Source: a virus. Taken from it: DNA of 50,515 nt. Position numbers and translations under genes: made by a program. The DNA is taken from positions 1-50,515 of the IMG/VR virus record IMGVR_UViG_3300010885_035038. One strand, given 5' to 3'. Shown here one piece after another: positions 4,975 through 12,234 of this stretch. Numbering within the stretch: the stretch's first letter is position 1; each line of letters starts with the position of its first letter. Under the pieces are notes generated by a model, which worked only from the letters and a program-made list of their open reading frames with translations, ran no database searches and had not been told where the DNA came from.

Positions 4975-5171
4975 TGAACGCGAAGGTGACATTCGTATCC
5001 GACTACTTCGTCCTCATGACGACCGTTGATGACGACGGTATCGCGGACCTTGAGGACGGCACATGGGACGAGGCAATCGCGCAACGAGCAGATGAACTCG
5101 TCAGGCGTGAGACTGGGTTCAGCCCACTACGATTTGCGAACGACTACGAGATTGAGGAGGTGTCGCTGTGA
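4974..5171 (+). CDS. Phage protein of unknown function, 65 aa
   Basis: The ATG overlaps the previous stop (TAATG). The N-terminus is beta-like (AKVTFVSDYFVLMTTVD), and an amphipathic helix follows (WDEAIAQRADELVRRE). It is a small alpha/beta protein without a recognisable family. Its end overlaps the GTG start of the next gene. Confidence 0.6.
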   Translation: MNAKVTFVSDYFVLMTTVDDDGIADLEDGTWDEAIAQRADELVRRETGFSPLRFANDYEIEEVSL

Positions 5172-5389
5172 ACCAATTCTTGACCAACAAGCCCGTACCG
5201 CTGGAGTTGCTACCAGCCCTGCTGGACGCGTACCGCTGTGTCCAGTACGGATACCCTACCCACGCCATCAGGCTCCCTGAGCACACCAAACCTCCACAGG
5301 AGGCGTTCAGGGACGAGGACGGCTGGTACGTCACAGCACTTGACCTGTTCACAGTGTATGAACTACAGTTACCTAACAACAAGGAATAG
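5168..5389 (+). CDS. Phage protein of unknown function, 73 aa
   Basis: It starts at GTG 5168 in a GTGA overlap with the previous stop, with GAGGAGGTG upstream. It contains a helical LPALLDAYRCVQYGYP segment and an acidic aromatic C-terminus. No function can be assigned. Confidence 0.6.
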   Translation: MNQFLTNKPVPLELLPALLDAYRCVQYGYPTHAIRLPEHTKPPQEAFRDEDGWYVTALDLFTVYELQLPNNKE

Positions 5390-5398
5390 AGGAGAACA

Positions 5399-5572
5399 AT
5401 GAACGCTACAAGCGAACAGTACACATACGCCAGTGAGGGCTGGCTATGCATGGACTGCAACACTGCACCGATTGACGAGTACGGCTGTCAGGCATTTATG
5501 AAGAGTGGCGAGCCCGTGTGCGTTGATTGCTGTCACTGTGCAGACCACGACGAGAACTACAAGGAGAACTAG
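5399..5572 (+). CDS. Cysteine-rich zinc-finger microprotein, 57 aa
   Basis: The ATG at 5399 follows AGAGGAGAACA. The 57-residue protein has C17 and C20 (CMDC), C30, and a CVDCCHC cluster at 41-47 with H50, enough ligands for one or two zinc ions. It is one of at least seven miniature cysteine-rich genes in the window. Its stop lies one base before the next ATG, so it is embedded in the operon. Confidence 0.7.
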   Translation: MNATSEQYTYASEGWLCMDCNTAPIDEYGCQAFMKSGEPVCVDCCHCADHDENYKEN

Positions 5573-5573
5573 C

Positions 5574-5879
5574 ATGGCAATTATCACAGCAACATGGTCA
5601 ATGAGCCTTGACGAGGAGACCCTTATCAAGGAGATGTTAGCGACAGGCGAGTACGGGCTGGGTGCACACCCAATCACTGACGAGAGTCTTATGGAATTCT
5701 TCCGTAACTGGGCTTTTGGTCTTGACCCACTGACCTATCGTGACGAGTGGGCTCGTAACCCACTGTGTTACTACCACCTAGAAGTCAGTGAGAACTACGC
5801 TGGCAAGCAACTATGGGTAGCCTCGTACTTCCCAGACAATGCCACAGACACAATGAAAGAGGCGGTGCAGTCGCTATGA
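5574..5879 (+). CDS. Phage protein of unknown function, 101 aa
   Basis: I take the ATG at 5574 because AAGGAG lies 7 bp upstream; the frame is open earlier but that overlaps the zinc-finger gene. The protein is mostly helical with a central WAFGLDPLTYRDEWARNP segment. It overlaps the next gene by ATGA. Confidence 0.65.
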   Translation: MAIITATWSMSLDEETLIKEMLATGEYGLGAHPITDESLMEFFRNWAFGLDPLTYRDEWARNPLCYYHLEVSENYAGKQLWVASYFPDNATDTMKEAVQSL

Positions 5880-6037
5880 AGTACAACGTGATGATTGAAC
5901 TTGTCATTGACCCAGAGGTCTATGACCAGTATGAGACCTTTGATTTGGCTGACGTAGTGTACGACGAGGTATTGGACTTACTACGCACAGACATTATGTC
6001 CGCGTGTGTAGTGAAAGAACTAGAAGAGGTAAAGTAA
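5876..6037 (+). CDS. Small acidic phage protein, 53 aa
   Basis: It starts at an ATGA overlap and ends at a TAATG overlap. It begins with a beta-like YNVMIELVI segment and is otherwise helical and acidic. No motif is seen. Confidence 0.6.
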   Translation: MKYNVMIELVIDPEVYDQYETFDLADVVYDEVLDLLRTDIMSACVVKELEEVK

Positions 6038-6222
6038 TGAACAAGAACGAACTAGCGGATTTGATTGAAGACCGCTTCACACCATTTGCTTTCAAGTGTG
6101 ATTGTGACGGTAGCCACATGGATTGTGCAGAGGTACGCCATAGCGCCTCTGGCTGGGCCCAGCGTGACACTGTGGCTCGTATTGCCAAGTTCATCAGGGA
6201 GACCGCTGATGAAACTATCTGA
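6037..6222 (+). CDS. Small cysteine-containing phage protein, 61 aa
   Basis: Start is the ATG in a TAATG overlap, with AGAAGAGG upstream. It carries CDCDGSHMDC at residues 21-30, a possible metal-binding CxC...HxxC cluster, between two helices. No named family. Confidence 0.6.
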   Translation: MNKNELADLIEDRFTPFAFKCDCDGSHMDCAEVRHSASGWAQRDTVARIAKFIRETADETI

Positions 6223-6541
6223 TGTATCCGAGCGTGACTTAGGCGTCTGGGTGACGGGAGCGACCGTGCACACAGCCGTTGAGCAGAACCTTGAGATTAT
6301 CAAGGGCGCTATCAACACGTGGGGCTGGACAGCCTACGACATGAAGACATGGAAGACGTGGTACGACCTGCACACCATGGACGTGCCACGCGAGCCCACA
6401 GCGGACGACCTAGAAGACCTGTCATGGATTTTGGACGAGGCTGTGGAGTGGCTCACGAGCCAGTTACCTGCAGGGTTCTACTTCACATTCTGCGACACCG
6501 ATTTCATTCTTACCCACGAGGACTACGAGGAGAGCCAGTGA
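6209..6541 (+). CDS. Phage protein of unknown function, 110 aa
   Basis: The start at 6209 overlaps the previous gene by 14 bp and follows CAGGGAGACCGCTG. The frame is open from 6065, but that part overlaps an established gene. The protein is acidic and Trp-rich (WGWTAYDMKTWKTWYDLH). No recognisable family. Confidence 0.6.
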   Translation: MKLSDVSERDLGVWVTGATVHTAVEQNLEIIKGAINTWGWTAYDMKTWKTWYDLHTMDVPREPTADDLEDLSWILDEAVEWLTSQLPAGFYFTFCDTDFILTHEDYEESQ

Positions 6542-7044
6542 CTACTTGCCTACGTTGTGGTACGAGCGTATCGTTTGAGAATGTCAGCGAGGGATACTTT
6601 GCAGTGTGCCCACAGCATGATGAAGACCTTTACGAGATTGAAGTGGAGAATACAGTGAAACTACGAGAAGAACTAACGAGCAAGCCCTGCGGAGCATACG
6701 CGCTCATCCGCTGGAACGACAAAGAGCAACTGACCAGCACGGTCTACTTCTCCTTTGAACCTAACCCAGACGGAGACGATGAATACATCTACCCACTGTC
6801 AGGCAAGTCCGATGAGCAGGTCTTCTATGGCTGTGACAACGGACTACCTGAACTACTATCCATGCTCAACCCAGACGACTACCTGCACGACTTCACGGTA
6901 CTGGAGATAGGAGAACTCGTGTACCCAATTATTCTTCAGGGTATCTGCGACTCGTGCACGGTGGATGCTACCGTGACACGACACTACAAGCCTGACGACT
7001 ACTACGACTGGTGCACCAACTGCGATGAACAGGAGAGCAAGTAA
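6538..7044 (+). CDS. Two-knuckle zinc-binding phage protein, 168 aa
   Basis: GTG 6538 overlaps the previous stop (GTGA) and is preceded by GAGGAGAG. Near the N-terminus CLRC is followed by CPQH; near the C-terminus CDSC is followed by CTNC. The acidic, aromatic core between them shows no known motif. Because the cysteine pairs lie at both ends, the ends may close on each other or form two separate knuckles. An internal GTG at 6655 with GAGAATACA upstream could give a shorter product. Confidence 0.6.
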   Translation: MTTCLRCGTSVSFENVSEGYFAVCPQHDEDLYEIEVENTVKLREELTSKPCGAYALIRWNDKEQLTSTVYFSFEPNPDGDDEYIYPLSGKSDEQVFYGCDNGLPELLSMLNPDDYLHDFTVLEIGELVYPIILQGICDSCTVDATVTRHYKPDDYYDWCTNCDEQESK

Positions 7045-7385
7045 TGAAGACAGTAATTAACCTTGACACGGAGACGTGGCAGGATAAGTACGTACTGACC
7101 AACAACGTCAATGACCGAGAGAACGCCTCGTGGCAAGATGAGGACGGCAACGGAGCGATGTACGAGACCTACGGAGATGACCTGCTCACTCTCTTTGAGG
7201 TGCACAAAGCGCTGCCTAATCACGTCTGGACGTATGGAGACGGAGACGACGATGGAACCTACATCGTCAATGGCTACAGCCGAATCAATGTCATTGGGTA
7301 CTTCATCACAAAGAACGCGTGGGCTGAAGACGAGATTATTATCGTCGAAGTATCACCAGCAGACTCAACCAAGGAGACCGAGTAA
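7044..7385 (+). CDS. Acidic phage protein of unknown function, 113 aa
   Basis: It starts at the TAATG overlap after CAGGAGAGCAAG. It is strongly acidic throughout, with a DGDDDG stretch and beta-like segments near the C-terminus (INVIGYFITK). No recognised domain; its stop overlaps the next start. Confidence 0.65.
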   Translation: MKTVINLDTETWQDKYVLTNNVNDRENASWQDEDGNGAMYETYGDDLLTLFEVHKALPNHVWTYGDGDDDGTYIVNGYSRINVIGYFITKNAWAEDEIIIVEVSPADSTKETE

Positions 7386-7597
7386 TGGAAATCATAAACA
7401 CCAAATGCCTAGACTGTGGCAATACCAGCAGGTTCATTGTTCCCTACATTGACCGAGCCATGATTGTCTACAACGAGCACGGAGACGTAGTTGATGAGTA
7501 CACAGTTGGCTACCAGTCATACGACGACGAGCGGACTATCTGTGGCATAGACACCTGTGGCTCAGACAACCTGAACATCTACCAAAAGGAGAACTAA
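7385..7597 (+). CDS. Zinc-ribbon protein, 70 aa
   Basis: The N-terminal TKCLDCGNTSRF is the first knuckle of a zinc ribbon. The second half is ICGIDTCGSDNLNIY near the C-terminus. A beta-hairpin-like middle (MIVYNEHGDVVDEY) separates them. The architecture matches a small rubredoxin-like ribbon. Confidence 0.65.
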   Translation: MEIINTKCLDCGNTSRFIVPYIDRAMIVYNEHGDVVDEYTVGYQSYDDERTICGIDTCGSDNLNIYQKEN

Positions 7598-7598
7598 C

Positions 7599-7781
7599 GT
7601 GGACATGCTAACGTTACGAGCGCACCTACAAGATAACCTAATCACCTACCTATCCGAGGTAACAGCGTGTGAGTTTCACGGCTCAAACCTAGACGATGAA
7701 GTGATTGACACCGTGTGTCAGATAGTCATTGACACATTCAACAGCGCGTTCTTTGCGCCAGCACCCAGCGAGGAGAACTAA
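7599..7781 (+). CDS. Small helical phage protein, 60 aa
   Basis: I use the GTG at 7599, which lies 6 bp after AAGGAG; the internal ATG at 7605 is an alternative. The protein is predicted helical with acidic residues and a Pro/Ala-rich C-terminus. No motif. Confidence 0.55.
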   Translation: MDMLTLRAHLQDNLITYLSEVTACEFHGSNLDDEVIDTVCQIVIDTFNSAFFAPAPSEEN

Positions 7782-7782
7782 C

Positions 7783-7965
7783 ATGGCTACATACCGAGTG
7801 TACGTAAAGGTCGAATACATCGTAAAAGCGGACTCATCTGATTATGCCTTACAACTGGTGAGAGATGGAGCAGAGTTTCCGTTGCTCCCGTTCACTGAGA
7901 CCAATTACTGCGACAGGTCAGAAGTAGTACTGGCACACCTGATAACAGACAAGCGAGAGGCGTAA
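7783..7965 (+). CDS. Phage protein of unknown function, 60 aa
   Basis: ATG 7783 follows GAGGAGAACTAAC and begins one base after the previous stop. It opens with a beta strand (TYRVYVKVEYIVKA) followed by a helix (DYALQLVRDGA), the pattern of a small DUF-like alpha/beta domain. No precise family. Confidence 0.6.
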   Translation: MATYRVYVKVEYIVKADSSDYALQLVRDGAEFPLLPFTETNYCDRSEVVLAHLITDKREA

Positions 7966-7969
7966 GCGC

Positions 7970-8215
7970 ATGGCTAAGTGGCAGGCAAGCAAGAGCGATG
8001 TATCACCACGTAAGGGATACATACCAGAGATTGAAGTTGAAGCAGACCCATACGGCTGCGGAGCCTACAACTGTTTGAAGTGTTACCCATACCAGTACTC
8101 CTGCGACTGGTGCAGTGAACTATTTCCAGAGCGCATACCAAACGGTAGCGCCTACCAATGCGCTGAGTGCGACTATGAAGCACCAGCACGAGAGGATGAA
8201 GAGAGTCATGTCTGA
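7970..8215 (+). CDS. Cysteine-rich zinc-ribbon protein, 81 aa
   Basis: The protein has C30, then CLKC, CDWC and CAEC, four cysteine clusters in about 45 residues, ending in an acidic tail. It probably binds two zinc ions. The overlap with the next start (8208) supports operon membership. Confidence 0.65.
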   Translation: MAKWQASKSDVSPRKGYIPEIEVEADPYGCGAYNCLKCYPYQYSCDWCSELFPERIPNGSAYQCAECDYEAPAREDEESHV

Positions 8216-8612
8216 TTATTACTTTTGGATGGCAGAAGACCCTACCTACTACACGAGCCACCCAGCACAGAGCGACCATGGGTGGGTCTGTCGTGTGTCA
8301 GTCAAGGAGCGCCACACCACCAATAAGACCTACCTAGAAGTAACACTACCCATCAGTTGGTACGGCAACGTGCTCCTGTATGGGTACGTCTGTGCGCTTG
8401 CTGGGTACGAAAATGCTCACAGCACCTACGACTTCAGCAATGCAGAGCGCGTAGCGGAGAAGCCCCACAAGTGGGGAGACCTGGCCCTGCAGTACCTTGT
8501 GCAAGAGTGCAAGTACAACAACGTTGAAGACTTCACCGAGGCTATCGAATACTACGGTGGCACAGTCAATGAGAGTAACTACACGGAAGAGGAAGAGGAG
8601 GACAGCGAATGA
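8208..8612 (+). CDS. Phage protein of unknown function, 134 aa
   Basis: The start at 8208 overlaps the previous gene by 8 bp, with GAGAGGATGAAGAG upstream. The N-terminus is aromatic (YYFWMAEDPTYYTSHPAQ) and the tail is a run of glutamates. No domain is recognised. Confidence 0.65.
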   Translation: MSDYYFWMAEDPTYYTSHPAQSDHGWVCRVSVKERHTTNKTYLEVTLPISWYGNVLLYGYVCALAGYENAHSTYDFSNAERVAEKPHKWGDLALQYLVQECKYNNVEDFTEAIEYYGGTVNESNYTEEEEEDSE

Positions 8613-8863
8613 TTTATCTCAAAGAGTACATAGGTAAAACAATCAGAGACGAGCGCATCCGTCAAAACCTAGCCGTGAGAGACGTTTGTTACACTGCTGG
8701 AGTATCTGTGGGATACTTGAGTGAAGTTGAGCGTGGCATGAAAGACCCATCAAGTAAGTTCATCTACTCAGTGTCAGAGGCTTTGGGGATGACTATGAGC
8801 GAGTTATTGCTACGCACACTTACTACCATTGAACTAGACAATAGGAGCAGAGCATGGCGTTAG
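8609..8863 (+). CDS. XRE-type HTH regulator resembling ClgR, 84 aa
   Basis: Residues 8-68 form a helix-turn-helix. The stretch VSVGYLSEVERGMKDPSS closely matches the recognition region of actinobacterial ClgR (in M. tuberculosis, VSLGYLSEIERGRKEPSS, from memory). Host ClgR activates clpP and clpC transcription and other proteostasis genes, and is itself turned over by Clp protease through an alanine-containing C-terminus. This version is about 30 residues shorter and ends RSRAWR, without such a tail, so it may escape that turnover. It could act on host clp promoters or on the repeated GTAAC sites of this phage. The start overlaps the previous stop by ATGA. Confidence 0.75.
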   Translation: MIYLKEYIGKTIRDERIRQNLAVRDVCYTAGVSVGYLSEVERGMKDPSSKFIYSVSEALGMTMSELLLRTLTTIELDNRSRAWR

Positions 8864-9117
8864 ACGCACTCGCAGACATTAGTATCAGCACACCGAGAGA
8901 TAATCTTACGGTCAAAGATGTGAGAGAGTTTATTAACTATCTCACCACGCTTGGTGTAACAGATGAGCACGTATTCCTAGATGGATACTTAGTGTTTGAT
9001 TACCAGACCAGCAACGTAGACATTATCCAGTGCCCAGCACATCTCTACGATGGAGACGAAGAGCCCAAGGTAGACTTCATCGTCTCGGCTCACTTCTGCC
9101 CAGAGCAGTGCCCGTAG
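8854..9117 (+). CDS. Phage protein of unknown function, 87 aa
   Basis: ATG 8854 follows AGGAGCAGAGC and overlaps the ClgR-like gene by 10 bp, so the two are probably translated together. An N-terminal helix-forming region (TVKDVREFINYLTTLGVTDE) is followed by beta-like segments and a C-terminal CPEQC. No named family. Confidence 0.6.
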   Translation: MALDALADISISTPRDNLTVKDVREFINYLTTLGVTDEHVFLDGYLVFDYQTSNVDIIQCPAHLYDGDEEPKVDFIVSAHFCPEQCP

Positions 9118-9125
9118 GAGAAGAG

Positions 9126-9380
9126 ATGCCCTACCGTATCCACATCAACAGCAATACCCTGCGTTCAAATAAGAAGCATGGGACTAGCAAACCTCCTATC
9201 ACTATTCGTAAGGGCAACAAGGTCATAGGTTATGTGAACGCTCTCAAAATACTGGGAGAGAGTACAGTAATGTATCAGCCAGACAATCCGCTGCCGTGTG
9301 GTGCTAAGGTATGGATTGAAACAGAAGCACCAATAGAGATTACGGAATCAGGAGAGACACTAAATGACTACACTAAATGA
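9126..9380 (+). CDS. Phage protein of unknown function, 84 aa
   Basis: ATG 9126 follows TAGGAGAAGAG. The protein is basic at the N-terminus (SNTLRSNKKHGTSKPPITIR) and then beta-rich. Its basic charge among mostly acidic neighbours suggests nucleic-acid contact, but no motif confirms it. Confidence 0.6.
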   Translation: MPYRIHINSNTLRSNKKHGTSKPPITIRKGNKVIGYVNALKILGESTVMYQPDNPLPCGAKVWIETEAPIEITESGETLNDYTK

Positions 9381-9627
9381 GACGTTGGTAAACAATGGAT
9401 ACGAAGGCGTTTACACCTTAGATGGCTTTGACGAAGCGTTCATTGGCATAGGGGTGAGATGCAGTAAAGACCCACTACCAATTTACTCATGGGAAAAAAT
9501 GGTAGAAGTTCTTGTACAACGTGATGGCATGGATGAAGATGAAGCTATGGAGTACATTAGTTTCAACTCTTTAGGTGCATGGTTTGGAGAGAAAACGCCA
9601 ATCATTATGTTACCTCTTGATGCGTAA
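9364..9627 (+). CDS. Conserved-looking phage protein, 87 aa
   Basis: The protein contains DGFDEAFIGIGVRCSKDPLP and a helical MVEVLVQRDGMDEDEAMEY, a pattern I associate with a widespread small phage protein of unknown function. It overlaps both neighbours (16 bp upstream, TAATG downstream). Confidence 0.7.
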   Translation: MTTLNETLVNNGYEGVYTLDGFDEAFIGIGVRCSKDPLPIYSWEKMVEVLVQRDGMDEDEAMEYISFNSLGAWFGEKTPIIMLPLDA

Positions 9628-9770
9628 TGGGATACCAATACGACTTCTTTGCTGAGGAATGGTCTTACGTATGCCGCACCTGTAACACAGAGATGTTTGC
9701 ACCTACTAATAACGATTTGAGATACAACCATTGGAAGCACACACACGAAACTTGCCTTGGTGGCTGGTAG
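9627..9770 (+). CDS. Zinc-finger microprotein, 47 aa
   Basis: It starts at the ATG in the TAATG overlap with the previous gene. C16 and C19 (CRTC) are followed by H35, H38, H40 and C43, giving a CxxC...H...C type finger in only 47 residues. It belongs to the same class of miniature metal-binding genes as those at 1375, 4273 and 5399. Confidence 0.65.
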   Translation: MGYQYDFFAEEWSYVCRTCNTEMFAPTNNDLRYNHWKHTHETCLGGW

Positions 9771-9782
9771 AAAAGAGAGATA

Positions 9783-10073
9783 ATGACTTACGATTTTAAT
9801 AAGTTTGAAGGAGATGTAGCCGAGTTGTTAGTAACGGCAGGAGAACTGTTAATAAGTAAACAGAGAGACTATGGGCCGTATAACATTAGCCGAGCCCCAG
9901 GTGGCCCTCTTAACGGTTTGCGTGTGCGTATCTTTGATAAGGTATCTCGCATCAACAATTTAGTAGACACGGGTGCTACGCCAGAGAATGAGTCTTTGAG
10001 AGATTCATTCTTAGACCTAGCTAACTACGCTGTTATTGCTCTTATGGTTCTTGATAACAAATGGCCAGAGTAA
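9783..10073 (+). CDS. DUF1599 / nucleotide-modification-associated domain 1 protein, 96 aa
   Basis: The sequence has the family signature KQRDYGPYNI, followed by GGPLNGLRVRIFDKVSRINNLV and a C-terminal DLANYAVIAL. Members of this small family recur in phages near nucleotide metabolism or DNA-modification genes; the biochemical activity is not established. It is the last gene of the left arm, ending 17 bp before the convergent terminator. The start ATG 9783 follows AAAAGAGAGATA. Confidence 0.75.
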   Translation: MTYDFNKFEGDVAELLVTAGELLISKQRDYGPYNISRAPGGPLNGLRVRIFDKVSRINNLVDTGATPENESLRDSFLDLANYAVIALMVLDNKWPE

Positions 10074-10089
10074 CGCCTACCAACACAAA

Positions 10090-10125
10090 CAAAATGCCCC
10101 CAGCCAATCGGTTGGGGGCATTTTG
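10090..10125. terminator. Bidirectional terminator between convergent arms
   Basis: AAAATGCCCCCA pairs with TGGGGGCATTTT. The A-run on one side and T-run on the other make it work on both strands. It separates the plus-strand left arm from the minus-strand genes that fill the rest of the window. Confidence 0.9.
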
Positions 10126-10134
10126 CTGTCTTTA

Positions 10135-12162
10135 TTAAGGAACTTCACACGCGTCTGTGGTGCAGAACTTCTCACCAATAGCATCAGCACCTAGACCAGC
10201 GTACACATCTGAGAAGTCAATCCGCAGCAACTTGTTGGTGTATGCCTCGTACTCTTCCTGTGTAATCTGGGCAAATGGTAGTTGCTTGTAGGGGTTATCT
10301 TCTACAAGCTTCATCATCGGCAGGAACGATACGGACTTCAACTTGCCATCGTACATAGACAATACCTTGCCCACATCGTTCTTCTCATCTTCAGAATCAA
10401 ACGATACGGTCACTGATACAGAGTTGTCTGACCAAAATTCTTGCGCCATGGCAGCTAGGTTAGCTTTTTCATAAATAGATACCTCACGTTCAGAACGCTT
10501 TGCTTGTGACTTGATAGGGAAGAACACCACGCTGGTAGTCTTTGGCGATTCCTCTGCTGGCTCTACCGTGTAGCCAGCGTACTCAAACAAAGGAAGCATA
10601 GGGTCACTGTTTGACATGCGGATTGAGCGTAGGAAGTACTCGCCACCTGGAGTCCAGTGAACACCTGGGCTCTCACCCGCAAGGATACTTACTGTGCCTG
10701 ATGGCTTTACCGTGGTCATCTTGATTGATTCACGGATACCTAGCCACTCGCTGTAGGTCTCGTCGTAGTGCTTGACTGTAGCGTAGCCTGTGTTCATCCA
10801 CTCACGAAGCTTAGTAACACCATTACGGTCAAAGAAATTAGCGATACCAGACATTGACGTACCAATACGACGGTTACGTTGCATGATGGCGTTAGTTTCT
10901 TCCCAGTGGGTAGGTAGAAGTGTAACGGTCTTGGCATACAGGTAAGCAAACTTCAACGTACGCTTGTAGTCCTCTAGGCTGTCATGGCGGTTGAGGAATG
11001 TCTCCACGAGGGTACAGCACTCAAATGACTCTAGGCTCTGCTCCGCACAAGGGTTGTACCCTGCTGCTCGCCAATCCTTATTGGTTGGGGCATCTGTTAG
11101 ACGACCGTACTGGCGTGTAACATCCATCCATAGGACTCCTGGCTCACCATTGAGGGCAATACCCTCTACAATGCCACTCAAGTCATCCCCAACTTTTACT
11201 TCCACAGAGTTATTGCTCATCCATGCCCAACCTGGGGCATCTGGGTCGTAGGAGTTGCGTACAGGGAATACCTTTGGGTTCTTAAGGCTCAAGAACTTCT
11301 CATCATGTAACTGACCCATGAGTAGTTCAGCAGAACGGCGTACGTTACCGCTAACTACACACACGCCAATAAGATTGCCAATGTCAGCAAGGTCAGTCTT
11401 AGTAAGTAATTGACCCTCACGACCAGCAAATAATTTATGCAGTTGGGCATGCAGTGCCTGCAATGGTGCTGGGCCTGCAGCAGTTCCACCAAAAGTTTTA
11501 ATTGGTTCACCTTCTGGTCTAATCTCGCTGTAATCAAAATCTAAACCGTGCTGGTCTGGTCGCAAGTAACTGTTGATTAACAAAGCAACTGAATCTACCC
11601 AGCCCTCACGGCTGTCTGGGATGACTACACTATTAGCTGGCTCTAAAGGCGTATAAATAGTAAACTCTTTGTCAGCACCCTTGTCATCAAATCCAACGCC
11701 AACACCAAGCATTGACGCTTCCATAAGGAACGCAAATGGTTTAGCAGGGTTGTGCTTTGTCATAGCACTAGTGGATACGAATGAGCAGTTCTGCAAAGCT
11801 GCTGAGTTTTTCTGCTCATTAACTAGTGGTGTGCCCATCATCCATAGCCCACGACCTGGAGGTGTCCACTTAAAATTGAATAAACGGTCAAACGCATCCT
11901 TGGCTGATGACTGTGCTTTTTTTTCATTCCAAGGCAAACGGTTAGTCTGGCAGTGGTCTTTTTGAATGGAATACATGCCATTAATTACACGGGTACAAAT
12001 ATCCAGCCATGTTTCTTTAGTACCGTCTTCTTTCTTGCGTGAATACTTTGTAAGAAATGTAATTTCCCCTACTGAATTGCCTCCAGCGTCCTCGTATCCC
12101 CAAGGAACTTTCTTACCCTCGTACGTTGCTACGAAGTCGTCGGCTAACTTAAATGACAGCAT
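10135..12162 (-). CDS. nrdJ: Adenosylcobalamin-dependent ribonucleoside-triphosphate reductase (class II)
   Basis: This 675-residue protein reduces ribonucleoside triphosphates to deoxy forms using a cobalamin-generated thiyl radical, feeding phage DNA synthesis. The class II monomeric (Lactobacillus RTPR-type) cysteines are all placed as expected: C126 (ALQNCSF), C372 in NPCAEQSLES (radical cysteine), C383 in ECCTLVE 11 residues later, and the C-terminal pair C667 and C672 for re-reduction. VKPSGTVSILAGESPGVH is also typical. Cobalamin must come from the host. The start ATG follows AGGATAAGC. The 72 bp upstream contain two inverted repeats that may control it. Confidence 0.95.
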   Translation of the reverse strand: MLSFKLADDFVATYEGKKVPWGYEDAGGNSVGEITFLTKYSRKKEDGTKETWLDICTRVINGMYSIQKDHCQTNRLPWNEKKAQSSAKDAFDRLFNFKWTPPGRGLWMMGTPLVNEQKNSAALQNCSFVSTSAMTKHNPAKPFAFLMEASMLGVGVGFDDKGADKEFTIYTPLEPANSVVIPDSREGWVDSVALLINSYLRPDQHGLDFDYSEIRPEGEPIKTFGGTAAGPAPLQALHAQLHKLFAGREGQLLTKTDLADIGNLIGVCVVSGNVRRSAELLMGQLHDEKFLSLKNPKVFPVRNSYDPDAPGWAWMSNNSVEVKVGDDLSGIVEGIALNGEPGVLWMDVTRQYGRLTDAPTNKDWRAAGYNPCAEQSLESFECCTLVETFLNRHDSLEDYKRTLKFAYLYAKTVTLLPTHWEETNAIMQRNRRIGTSMSGIANFFDRNGVTKLREWMNTGYATVKHYDETYSEWLGIRESIKMTTVKPSGTVSILAGESPGVHWTPGGEYFLRSIRMSNSDPMLPLFEYAGYTVEPAEESPKTTSVVFFPIKSQAKRSEREVSIYEKANLAAMAQEFWSDNSVSVTVSFDSEDEKNDVGKVLSMYDGKLKSVSFLPMMKLVEDNPYKQLPFAQITQEEYEAYTNKLLRIDFSDVYAGLGADAIGEKFCTTDACEVP

Positions 12163-12234
12163 GCTTATCCTATTCTATTGTTTCTATGATTAGTGCAGTT
12201 CCGTAAAGGAACAAAGGGTTCCTATAATATAGGA
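12163..12234 (-). promoter_or_regulatory. Leader of nrdJ with two inverted repeats
   Basis: TCCTATAATATAGGA (12220-12234) is a perfect palindrome around one base, directly after the upstream gene's stop. GTTCC and GGAAC (12198-12212) form a second hairpin. There is no T-run, so an operator or mRNA-processing site is more likely than a terminator. Confidence 0.4.

Noticed and set aside
4080-10073. Temperate lysogeny module
   Set aside because: The HTH gene at 8609 looks ClgR-like, not like a CI-type repressor, and no integrase, attachment site or partition gene is visible.
12163-12234. Cobalamin riboswitch before nrdJ
   Set aside because: The gap is only 72 bp and lacks a recognisable B12-box; too short for the known aptamer.
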